This document shows positions 1-5,278 of a stretch of 6,586 bases of DNA, in pieces. The notes under the pieces were generated by a model, which did not search any database, was not told the origin of the DNA, and saw nothing but the letters and a program-made list of their open reading frames with translations. The stretch covers positions 1 to 6,586 of the forward strand of contig DASYUM010000314.1 of the NCBI GenBank assembly GCA_036001225.1, read 5' to 3'. The stretch is from DASYUM01 sp036001225. Lineage in GTDB: Bacteria > Methylomirabilota > Methylomirabilia > Rokubacteriales > DASRDR01. The position numbers and the translations under genes were made by a program. Every line of letters starts with the position of its first letter. Within the stretch, counting starts at the first letter, position 1.

Positions 1-78
1 CTCCTCGACCGCGTGCGGCCGGTGGACGTGCGCCGGATCGCCCGCTACTACTGGGTCCGACGGCTCACGCTGCAGTGA
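1..78 (+). CDS. C-terminal end of an unrecognised protein (partial)
   Basis: An open frame enters from the left edge in frame 1 and ends at a TGA (76-78), giving 25 residues that finish in RRLTLQ. The visible tail is rich in arginine with an aromatic patch (RYYW) and has no motif I recognise, so no function is proposed. It is read as coding because it is open from the first base and the next downstream gene is convergent, leaving an ordinary intergenic gap after it. A chance open frame of this length cannot be excluded in such G+C-rich DNA. Confidence 0.45.
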   Translation, partial: LLDRVRPVDVRRIARYYWVRRLTLQ

Positions 79-186
79 GACCCACCGGAGCGCGCCATCA
101 GAAGTGCGGAGCGAAGGCGTCCTTCGAGAGATGGCCGAACATCCGGATACCATCGGCCACCATCAACGATCCGGGTCTCAGTCGGG

Positions 187-216
187 CCGGGGGGGAGCTG
201 CGTGCTCCTCCCCCGG
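187..216. terminator. G+C-rich hairpin between convergent genes, possible terminator
   Basis: Bases 187-198 pair with 204-216 as 12 base pairs with one bulged T (209) around a 5-base loop. The stem is almost all G-C. There is no T-run after it on either strand, so it is not a canonical intrinsic terminator. Its place between two converging genes makes a termination or 3'-end stabilising role plausible. Confidence 0.3.
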
Positions 217-222
217 ACCCCC

Positions 223-253
223 CCTCCGGGTGTCTCCCTGCTCACCCGGAAGG
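223..253. terminator. Second hairpin, 20 bases after the lyase stop codon on the minus strand
   Basis: TCCGGGTG (225-232) pairs perfectly with CACCCGGA (243-250) around a 10-base loop. Two more C-G pairs (223-224 with 252-253) are possible beyond a bulged A. It is the first strong stem a minus-strand transcript of the isocitrate lyase gene would form after its stop codon. No U-tract follows, so assignment as a terminator is tentative. Confidence 0.3.
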
Positions 254-273
254 AGCGATCCCTTCACGGGCTC

Positions 274-1242
274 TCAGTGCTTGGTCTCGCCGAATCCCTC
301 GGAGGCCCGGTGCCGGTCGGCGGCGCCGGGAACGAAGCGGCGCTCGAGCTCCTGGAAGTGGGCGACCCGGGCCATGACGTGATGGCTCTCCGTCGGGTGG
401 CCGACCTTCGCGCGCTCCAGCCCCCACTGGGCTGCCTCCTGGTTCTTGACCAGGTCCTCCATCGCGTTCCACACGCCGTACATGGCGGCGTGGGCACCGA
501 ACAGCGTGATGAAGATGAACTTGTAGCCGAGCTCGCCCAGCTCCCGGAAGGTGAAGGGGTTGGGATCCGCATGCCACCGGAACGACGAGGAGTAGTTGAA
601 AGCCAGGGGAATGTGGGGATGGGTCTTCCGCATCGCCTCGGCGAAGGCCTCGGCCGGCTTCCGGGCGGCGGTCGACAGCTCGCACCAGACCAGGTCCACG
701 CCGGCGTCGGCGTAGGCTCGGCCGCGCCAGACGGCCTCTTCCATGCTCCCGCCGACGGCGCCGAAGGCGTCGGTCCGCGCGATGAGGACGAAGTCGCGGT
801 CGAGGCGGTCACGCTCGGCCACCGCCGCCCGGAACTTGCCGATGGCCTGCTCGCGGGAGACGATGGTCTTTCCCGCGATGTGGCCGCACCGCTTCGGGTA
901 CTCCTGGTCCTCCAGGTGGATCCCGGCCACCCCGCTCTTCACGTACTCGGCGACCGTCCGCATGGTGTTGAGGGCCGACCCGTAGCCGTCGTCGGCGTCA
1001 GCGATGATCGGGATCTGAACGGCGCTGGCGATCATGGAAGCCGTTCGGGTCATCTCGGTCATGGTGAGGAAGCCCATGTCGGGCCACCCATTCAGCAGGG
1101 CCACCGAGTACCCGCTCATGTAGATCGCCTTCATCCCGACCTGCTCGGCGATCTGGGCGTCGAGCGGCGAGTAAATGCCGCCGGTGAAGATGTACGGCTC
1201 ATCCCGCAGCAGCTCGCGGAAGGCCTTCCCCTGACTGTGCAT
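274..1242 (-). CDS. Isocitrate lyase family enzyme (short form)
   Basis: A 322-residue enzyme of the isocitrate lyase/PEP mutase superfamily. These cytosolic Mg2+-dependent TIM barrels cleave a C-C bond next to a carboxylate; isocitrate lyase yields glyoxylate plus succinate in the glyoxylate shunt. Visible motifs are SGYSVA (43-48), the metal-binding ADADDGYG (81-88), HLED (109-112), the catalytic-loop KRCGH (117-121, nucleophile Cys119), IARTDA (154-159), and NYSSSFRW (216-223), which corresponds to NCSPSFNW of true isocitrate lyases. The following GYKFIFITL (239-247) also matches isocitrate lyase rather than methylisocitrate lyase. It is about 100 residues shorter than the enterobacterial enzyme, resembling compact forms. 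The start is supported by AAGGAG (1251-1256) eight bases before the ATG. It lies 42 bases after the small zinc-finger gene, probably in one transcript, and divergent from a LysR regulator. No malate synthase is in the window. 2-Methylisocitrate or a related acid remains a possible substrate. Confidence 0.88.
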   Translation of the reverse strand: MHSQGKAFRELLRDEPYIFTGGIYSPLDAQIAEQVGMKAIYMSGYSVALLNGWPDMGFLTMTEMTRTASMIASAVQIPIIADADDGYGSALNTMRTVAEYVKSGVAGIHLEDQEYPKRCGHIAGKTIVSREQAIGKFRAAVAERDRLDRDFVLIARTDAFGAVGGSMEEAVWRGRAYADAGVDLVWCELSTAARKPAEAFAEAMRKTHPHIPLAFNYSSSFRWHADPNPFTFRELGELGYKFIFITLFGAHAAMYGVWNAMEDLVKNQEAAQWGLERAKVGHPTESHHVMARVAHFQELERRFVPGAADRHRASEGFGETKH

Positions 1243-1284
1243 GCGACGGTCTCCTTGGGGTGCGGCGAGTTTCGGTGTCGGCGG

Positions 1285-1455
1285 TCAGGCCGCCGCCGGC
1301 GTCCGGCCGCGCCGACCGGGATGACAGGCCAGGCAGGTCGCCCCGGCGCCATCGTGCTCCGCGCACGACGGGCAGCAGGCGCGCTGGCAGCGCGCGCAGG
1401 TCCAACTCTCGTAGGCGTGGCGCAGGACGTCGCCACACCAGCATCGCTCGTTCAT
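1285..1455 (-). CDS. Small cysteine-rich zinc-finger-like protein
   Basis: A 56-residue protein with nine cysteines: C5-x-C7, C20-x2-C23, C27-C28-x2-C31 and C41-x2-C44, plus His34 and His45. The spacing of paired cysteines suggests two zinc sites, possibly interleaved as in treble-clef or RING-like folds; that is inference. No signal peptide or membrane segment is seen. The chosen ATG (1453-1455) has GGAGG five bases upstream. The frame stays open further upstream to 1602, but that extension would run through the regulator's promoter and operator and has an unremarkable sequence, so it is rejected. The ATG at 1465-1467 overlaps the Shine-Dalgarno and is less likely. It is the first gene of a probable two-gene unit with the isocitrate lyase. 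It could bind nucleic acid or a protein partner; I do not recognise a named family. Confidence 0.65.
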   Translation of the reverse strand: MNERCWCGDVLRHAYESWTCARCQRACCPSCAEHDGAGATCLACHPGRRGRTPAAA

Positions 1456-1558
1456 CGTGTCCTCCATTCCTCCGACTCCACGGTTCCCCGACCGGATCGT
1501 GCGACGCGACCCTCTACTTGCACTGTGCCGGGCGGGGCCTGCTTCGGCAAGCTCATTG

Positions 1559-1579
1559 TGTTTATCGCTCCGATAGACA
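1559..1579. promoter_or_regulatory. LysR-type operator (T-N11-A palindrome)
   Basis: TATCG-CTC-CGATA (1563-1575) is a perfect inverted repeat with the T-N11-A form typical of LysR-family binding sites. After one mismatched pair (1562 with 1576) three further pairs extend it to 21 bases. Its centre (1569) lies about 64 bases before the predicted start of transcription of the regulator, the usual distance for a LysR recognition site. A second copy of its TCCGATA half occurs at 1650-1656 in the leader. Confidence 0.6.
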
Positions 1580-1596
1580 AATCTGATCAGCAACTT

Positions 1597-1626
1597 TTGC
1601 ACGGTGGGTCAGGGCCCGGCTATAAT
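1597..1626 (+). promoter_or_regulatory. sigma70 promoter of the LysR gene
   Basis: TTGCAC (-35, 1597-1602) and a perfect TATAAT (-10, 1621-1626) are separated by 18 bases. Transcription would start near 1633, giving a leader of about 50 bases to the ATG at 1686. An exact TATAAT is conspicuous in such G+C-rich sequence. Confidence 0.75.
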
Positions 1627-1685
1627 GGATTCCGCAGCCGCGCCCGCCCTCCGATAATCGTGATGAATCGGCACCGGCGGTGACC

Positions 1686-2615
1686 ATGGAGATCGATCAG
1701 GTCGAGACGTTCCTGGCCGTGGGAACCTTCGGGGGCTTCCGGCGGGCGGCCGCCGCCCTCCGGGTCACTCAGCCGGCGGTGAGCGCCCGGATCAAGGCGT
1801 TGGAGACCTCGCTGGGCGCGCCGTTGTTCGAGCGGGGCCGGGGCGGCCTCACACTCTCTGCCGCTGGCCGCGCCCTCCGACCCCACGCCGAACAGCTCCT
1901 GCACGCGGTGGCGCTCGCCCGCCAGGCCGTCCACCAGCAGGAGCCGGCCAGTGGCGGGGCGCTGCAGATCGCGGCCGCCCTTTCCATCTGCACCTACCTG
2001 CTGCCGGCCGTCCTCAAGCGATTCCAGACCGTCCGGCCCCGGGTGATGATCACGGTCCGCTCCGGGCACTCCAAGGAGGTCCTGGAGATGGTCCTGCGCG
2101 GCGAGGCCGAGATCGGCTTGGCCCGCTCGCTCCAGCATCCCGCCGTCGAGACCCTGAGCCTGCGGGAGGATCCGCTCGTCCTCGTCCAGCACCGTGCCCA
2201 TCGGCGCGTGCGCGGGCAGCGGGCCCGGCTGGCCGAGGTGGCCGACCGCCCGCTCATCTTCTTCGACCGCGGCTCGAGCGACTGGACCTTGACCCACGGC
2301 CTCTTCCGTCGCGCCGGCCGCGTCCCCAACGTGGTCCTGGAAGTGGAGACGATCGAGACCGCCAAGAAGATGGTGGAACGCGGGCTCGGGCTGGCCTTCC
2401 TTCCCCACCTCGCCGTCGCCCACGAGATCCGCCGAGGCGGGCTGGTCGAGATCGAGATCACCGACGCCGAACCGTTGAGCCGGAGCCTCGACCTGATCCA
2501 CCCCCGCCACCGCCCGCTCAGCGTGGAAGCCCTGGCCTTCCTCCAGGCCCTGCGGGCGGCGATCCGGGAGGTGGCGGTGCCCGGCCACCGCCACCCGCGG
2601 CGCCGGCCTACTTGA
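1686..2615 (+). CDS. LysR-family transcriptional regulator
   Basis: A 309-residue LysR-type regulator of normal length. The N-terminal winged helix-turn-helix runs from about residue 3 to 62, with the family pattern FxRAAAALRVTQPAVSARIKALE (about 18-40) and PLFERGRGGLTLSAAG (46-61). A linker helix follows (about 62-88), then the periplasmic-binding-protein-like effector domain (about 92-290). That domain has LPAVLKRFQTVRP (106-118), GEAEIGLAR (139-147) and GLGLAFLPHLAV (233-244). It acts as a cytosolic DNA-binding regulator with a small-molecule co-inducer that cannot be read from the sequence. The ATG at 1686 gives the standard family start (MEIDQVETFL); a GTG at 1680 would add two residues. 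The Shine-Dalgarno is weak (GGCGG, 1676-1680), and a six-codon frame (1663-1683) ends across the GTG. Its divergent position makes the zinc-finger/isocitrate lyase unit the most likely target. The C-terminus is an arginine- and histidine-rich tail. Confidence 0.93.
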   Translation: MEIDQVETFLAVGTFGGFRRAAAALRVTQPAVSARIKALETSLGAPLFERGRGGLTLSAAGRALRPHAEQLLHAVALARQAVHQQEPASGGALQIAAALSICTYLLPAVLKRFQTVRPRVMITVRSGHSKEVLEMVLRGEAEIGLARSLQHPAVETLSLREDPLVLVQHRAHRRVRGQRARLAEVADRPLIFFDRGSSDWTLTHGLFRRAGRVPNVVLEVETIETAKKMVERGLGLAFLPHLAVAHEIRRGGLVEIEITDAEPLSRSLDLIHPRHRPLSVEALAFLQALRAAIREVAVPGHRHPRRRPT

Positions 2616-2632
2616 CGGCCCGCGGGATCGAC

Positions 2633-2649
2633 GCCGGCGACTCGCCGGC
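2633..2649. terminator. Hairpin between convergent LysR and permease genes
   Basis: GCCGGCG (2633-2639) pairs perfectly with CGCCGGC (2643-2649) around a 3-base loop in the 45-base gap between the two convergent stop codons. It could serve both transcripts, but there is no T-run on either side, so a terminator role rests on position alone. Confidence 0.35.
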
Positions 2650-2660
2650 CGCAGGCCGCC

Positions 2661-3407
2661 CTAGACGAGGCGGGCGCGAAGGCGCGAGCTGGCGAAGTCC
2701 ACGACCATGACCATGGCGATGGTCACCAAGAGCACGGTGGACGCCGCCGGGTAGTCGATCATCCGGAGATACGTCTGCAGGTAGAAGCCGATCCCGCCCG
2801 CGCCGACGAAGCCGAGGACGGTGGCGGCCCGGATGTTCGATTCCAGCCGGTAGAGGATGTAGGAGAGAAAGAGCGGGAGCACCTGGGGAAGGACGCCGAA
2901 GCGCAGCACCTGGAGGCGGGTGGCGCCGGTGGCGGTGATGGCCGCCACCGGCCCGGGATCGATCCCCTCGATCGTCTCCGAGTAGAGCTTGGCCAGCGAG
3001 GTCGTCGTATAGGCCACCACCGCCAGCACCCCCGGGAACGGCCCCAACCCGACCGCGGCCACGAACAGCAGGGCGTAGACCAGGGTGTCGATGCTGCGCA
3101 GGAAGTTCAGGGCGGCCCGGGCGGGGTAGAAGACGGCCGGCGGCGTCACGTTGCGGGCGGAGAGGAAGCCGAGGGGCAAGGCCACCGCCGCCGCGGCCGC
3201 GGTTCCGAGCAGCGCGATTTCCAGCGTCTTGACTGCGCCCTCCAGCGCCGGCCGCAGCACCCGTAGGTCGGGCGGCACCGAGCGCCGGATGAAATCCAGC
3301 ATCCACGGCGTGCCGCGCAGCAAGCGGATGGGATCGGCCCCGGTGTCCCACGCCGTCCAGGCGAGGGCGGCCAGGCCGACCAGGCCCGCCGCCTGCCAGC
3401 GCGTCAT
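2661..3407 (-). CDS. ABC importer permease, phosphonate (PhnE) family
   Basis: A 248-residue inner-membrane permease of the PhnE-type family of phosphate/phosphonate importers. Hydrophobic segments are seen around residues 8-20, 63-82, 107-134, 176-186, 196-210 and 222-238. The cytoplasmic coupling loop (EAA-like motif) spans about 143-178, with GIDPGPVAAITATGATRLQV and FGVLPQVLP, matching the family. It would form a homodimer with two copies of the ATPase, since only one permease gene is present. Its ATG overlaps the ATPase stop codon as ATGA (3404-3407), so translation is coupled. The AGGAGG at 3409-3414 sits only one base before the ATG, unusually close, consistent with coupling. Last gene of the riboswitch-led operon; the substrate is inferred from the leader to be thiamine-related rather than a general phosphonate. 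Confidence 0.9.
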   Translation of the reverse strand: MTRWQAAGLVGLAALAWTAWDTGADPIRLLRGTPWMLDFIRRSVPPDLRVLRPALEGAVKTLEIALLGTAAAAAVALPLGFLSARNVTPPAVFYPARAALNFLRSIDTLVYALLFVAAVGLGPFPGVLAVVAYTTTSLAKLYSETIEGIDPGPVAAITATGATRLQVLRFGVLPQVLPLFLSYILYRLESNIRAATVLGFVGAGGIGFYLQTYLRMIDYPAASTVLLVTIAMVMVVDFASSRLRARLV

Positions 3408-4144
3408 GCCTCCTCTCCGTAGATCTCGGCCGCCACCGCCGGGGTGACCTTCCCGGGTGGCCCATCGAAGCAGATCCGGCCGGCCCGGAAGCCGACGATC
3501 CGGGTCCCGAACTCGAGCGCGGTCCCGAGTTGGTGCTGGCTCACCACCAGGGTCAGCCCTCGCTCTTCATTGATGCGCTTGAGGATGCCCATGATGCTGC
3601 CGGTGAGCGCGGGGTCGAGGCTGGCCGTCGGCTCGTCGGCCAGGATGACGCTGGGCGACTGGGCGAGCGCCCGCGCGATCGCCACCCGCTGCTGCTCGCC
3701 GCCGGAGAGCGTGTCAGCGCGCCGCTCGGCGAAGTCGGCCAACCCCACCTGGCTCAGGCACTCCAGGGCGAACGCGCGGTCGCGGGCGGGGAAGCGCCCG
3801 ACGAGGCTGGGGACGACGGGCACGTACGCGAGGCGGCCGGTCAGGACATTCGTCAGGACGGACGTCCGCCGGATCAGGTTGAACTGCTGGAAGATCATTC
3901 CGATCTGCCGCCGCACCTGTCGGAGCGTGGCGGGATCCGTCCCGGTGACGGCGTGGCCGGCGACCCGAACGGTGCCGCTGGTGGGTTCGACCAGCCGGTT
4001 GATGGAGCGAAGGAAGGTCGTCTTGCCGGCGCCGCTCCGGCCGATGATCACGACGCGCTCGCCGGGCTCGATGACGAGGTCCACGCCGTAGAGAGCCACG
4101 GTGTCGGGCGGGAGAACCACGCGCAGCCCCCGCACCTCGATCAT
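3404..4144 (-). CDS. ABC importer ATPase, phosphonate (PhnC) family
   Basis: A 246-residue nucleotide-binding subunit that powers import at the cytoplasmic face. All motifs are intact: Walker A GRSGAGKTT (35-43), Q-loop IFQQFNL (84-90), signature LSGGEQQR (146-153), Walker B VILADE (166-171), D-loop SLD (175-177) and the switch His204 in SQHQLG. The length and the insertion between the Q-loop and signature match PhnC-type ATPases. The ATG at 4142-4144 is chosen because it gives the usual MIEVRGL start and has GGTGA (4150-4154) five bases upstream. A GTG at 4151-4153 would add three residues. Fifty to sixty bases separate it from the binding-protein gene; that gap holds a striking GGAGGTGATG (4168-4177) leading into a six-codon frame. 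Downstream it overlaps the permease gene by four bases. Confidence 0.93.
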   Translation of the reverse strand: MIEVRGLRVVLPPDTVALYGVDLVIEPGERVVIIGRSGAGKTTFLRSINRLVEPTSGTVRVAGHAVTGTDPATLRQVRRQIGMIFQQFNLIRRTSVLTNVLTGRLAYVPVVPSLVGRFPARDRAFALECLSQVGLADFAERRADTLSGGEQQRVAIARALAQSPSVILADEPTASLDPALTGSIMGILKRINEERGLTLVVSQHQLGTALEFGTRIVGFRAGRICFDGPPGKVTPAVAAEIYGEEA

Positions 4145-4167
4145 CGGTGTCACCGCGGGGAGAGCAA

Positions 4168-4177
4168 CATCACCTCC
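4168..4177 (-). promoter_or_regulatory. Extended Shine-Dalgarno in the spacer before the ATPase gene
   Basis: On the minus strand GGAGGTGATG is complementary to the conserved 3' end of 16S rRNA over nine or ten bases. It is 19 bases from the GTG (4153), too far for normal use. It is ideally placed for a TTG (4165-4167) that opens a five-codon frame ending at a TGA (4150-4152), overlapping that GTG. Translation of a leader peptide with reinitiation on the ATPase gene is a possible reading. Confidence 0.4.
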
Positions 4178-4203
4178 GGGTCACCGGGAGTCGGGCCGGA
4201 TCG

Positions 4204-5091
4204 CTATCGCTTCGGGCGCCAGCCGAGCAGATCCATGGCGGCCCGGACCGGTTCGTACTCGCGGTCGTCGGCCGGCTCGAAGCCGTCGATGTCGTAGAGC
4301 TTCTTGAGGATCGGCTCGTACTGCGGCCCCTTCATCTTCAGGAGCGCCTCCCGCACCTTGGCCACCACCGCCGCCTCGAGTCCCTCCCGGCCGCAGATGC
4401 CACCTTCGGGGATCGGCTGGCTCTCGGCGATCCAGGTCACGCGCTCCCGCTGGGCCGGATCCTTCAGGTACTGCTGGGGCGCCTGGTCGAAAGAGGCGAA
4501 GGCGTCCACGTGGCCGTTGAGCAGCGCGAGCAGCCCGGCGTCGTGTGAGCCGGAAAAGACCATGTCCTTGAAGAACGTCTTGGGGTCCCGGTTCTGGATC
4601 AGCCCCCGCTGGATGAGCATGACCATGGGGTAGACGTAGCCTGAGGTACTGGAGGGGTCCACGAAGGCGATCGTCTTGCCCCGCAGCTCTTCCAGCGTCT
4701 TGAGCCCCGAATCCTTCCGCACCCAGATACGGGCGGTATAGGAGGTGTTGCCGTGCCACTGGTCCTTGGCGATGATCATCGCCTTGGCCTCGCGGTTGGC
4801 GAGCACGTACCCGGCCGGGTGGACGAAGGCGAGGTCGGCCGTCCTGTTGCGGAGCGCCTCGACCACGGCCGCGTAGTCGGAGGCCACGGTGACCCGGATC
4901 GGGATGCCGACCAGCTTGCCGAGCGCCGTCGCAAATTCCTCGCCGGCCGCCAGGAGATCGGTCGGCTTCTGGGACGGCGTGAGCACGAGGTGGAGGCTCT
5001 TCGGAGCCTGGGCGTCCGCCGTCGGCATGCCGGCCCCCAGCCCGGCGGCCAGCCCCAGCCCCACCAGGGTCAACAGCCCGCGTCTGGTCAT
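4204..5091 (-). CDS. ABC importer substrate-binding protein, phosphonate (PhnD) family, TPP-riboswitch controlled
   Basis: A 295-residue exported binding protein of the phosphate/phosphite/phosphonate family (PhnD-like). The start at ATG 5089-5091 is set by GGAGG five bases upstream (5097-5101). An upstream in-frame start at 5157 would lie in the terminator and is rejected. The signal peptide covers about residues 1-27, with TRRGLL at 2-7 resembling a twin-arginine motif and a likely cut after ADA (25-27). There is no lipobox cysteine. Family motifs are LTPSQKP (37-43), ADLAFVHPAGYVLA (85-98), DPSSTSGYVYP (145-155), whose Ser-Thr-Ser turn binds the phosphonate or phosphate group in PhnD, and SGSHDAGLLAL (180-190). 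Where many relatives have IPxDP this protein has IPEGG (227-231), hinting at a different non-phosphate part of the ligand. First gene of the operon, directly behind a TPP riboswitch and terminator. The substrate is inferred as thiamine, a thiamine phosphate or a precursor, not shown. Confidence 0.9.
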   Translation of the reverse strand: MTRRGLLTLVGLGLAAGLGAGMPTADAQAPKSLHLVLTPSQKPTDLLAAGEEFATALGKLVGIPIRVTVASDYAAVVEALRNRTADLAFVHPAGYVLANREAKAMIIAKDQWHGNTSYTARIWVRKDSGLKTLEELRGKTIAFVDPSSTSGYVYPMVMLIQRGLIQNRDPKTFFKDMVFSGSHDAGLLALLNGHVDAFASFDQAPQQYLKDPAQRERVTWIAESQPIPEGGICGREGLEAAVVAKVREALLKMKGPQYEPILKKLYDIDGFEPADDREYEPVRAAMDLLGWRPKR

Positions 5092-5119
5092 CGCGTCCTC
5101 CGTCCGGTCGTGGCAGCCC

Positions 5120-5155
5120 AAACAAAAACGCCGCACCGCGGAGTCGCGGCACGGC
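5120..5155 (-). terminator. Intrinsic terminator, expression platform of the TPP riboswitch
   Basis: On the minus strand an 11-bp stem (5145-5155 with 5130-5140, two adjacent G-U pairs) with a 4-base loop (5141-5144) is followed by UUUUUGUUU (5120-5128). It lies between the riboswitch aptamer and the binding-protein start. That is the expected place for a terminator that forms when TPP is bound and stops transcription of the importer operon. I did not identify the competing antiterminator pairing. Confidence 0.85.
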
Positions 5156-5170
5156 ATCGGGCGCCGGAAG

Positions 5171-5272
5171 GGCCTCCCTGCGCTGGCATTACCCAGGTCA
5201 GGTTCGAGCGGTCGGCAGCGACGTCGGTTACGGCTGCCCTCTCAGCTCGGCTTCCCCGAGCTCCCGCGATCC
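5171..5272 (-). promoter_or_regulatory. TPP riboswitch (THI element)
   Basis: The minus strand carries the conserved core of the thiamine pyrophosphate riboswitch in order. Helix P2 is GCGG (5264-5267) with CCGC (5208-5211). P3 is 5256-5261 with 5245-5250, running into the invariant CTGAGA (5240-5245). A variable extra stem GGCAGC/GCTGCC follows (5233-5238 with 5214-5219). Next comes ACCTGA (5198-5203), then P5 CTGG/CCAG (5193-5196 with 5183-5186) around the conserved GTAATG, and GCGCAGGGA closes the domain (5174-5182). The aptamer binds TPP made in the cell and, with the terminator downstream, should switch the importer operon off when thiamine is plentiful. It begins within about 12 bases of the cupin stop codon. 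Confidence 0.95.
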
Positions 5273-5278
5273 TCGGCC

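Larger units (their letters stand above)
79..273. other. Convergent intergenic region with several inverted repeats
   Basis: No credible gene was seen in these 195 bases between the + strand gene tail and the minus-strand lyase stop codon. The stretch holds a 6-bp hairpin with a 3-base loop (112-117 with 121-126), a 7-bp inverted repeat (132-138 with 153-159), and an 8-bp repeat TGAGACCC/GGGTCTCA that encloses both (76-83 with 173-180). Two G+C-rich hairpins listed separately follow. The arrangement may simply be transcription-termination structure between convergent genes; individual repeats this short occur by chance in G+C-rich DNA. Confidence 0.35.
1456..1685. promoter_or_regulatory. Divergent control region between lyase unit and LysR gene
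   Basis: About 230 bases without a gene separate the minus-strand zinc-finger/lyase unit from the + strand LysR gene. It contains the palindromic LysR box, the + strand promoter and the LysR leader listed below. It also has an 8-bp palindrome CTGATCAG (1583-1590) and GCAA-CTT-TTGC (1590-1600) overlapping the -35 box. No minus-strand promoter close to consensus was found. The best guess, TTGCCG (minus strand, near 1545-1550) with a poor -10, is weak, as would fit an activator-dependent promoter. Confidence 0.55.

Noticed and set aside
1456..1602. A longer, 105-residue form of the zinc-finger protein starting at a GTG at 1600-1602
   Set aside because: The extension would overlap the LysR operator and the -35 box, has no good ribosome site, and the cysteine-rich part starts at an ATG with GGAGG.
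202..1683. A 493-codon open frame on the + strand across the lyase region
   Set aside because: It runs antisense to the isocitrate lyase and zinc-finger genes, has no recognisable motif, and its length is explained by high G+C in the third codon position of the real gene.
1620..2594. A 324-codon minus-strand frame antisense to the LysR gene
   Set aside because: The + strand frame has every LysR family feature; the antisense frame is low-complexity and lacks any domain.
2661..5091. Assignment of the importer to phosphonate use (phnCDE) on homology alone
   Set aside because: No C-P lyase or other phosphonate genes are in the window, and the TPP riboswitch points to thiamine metabolism, so gene symbols phnC, phnD and phnE were not assigned.
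4181..5152. A 323-codon frame overlapping the binding-protein gene on the same strand
   Set aside because: It is arginine- and glycine-rich without motifs, while the alternative frame has a signal peptide and PhnD motifs.
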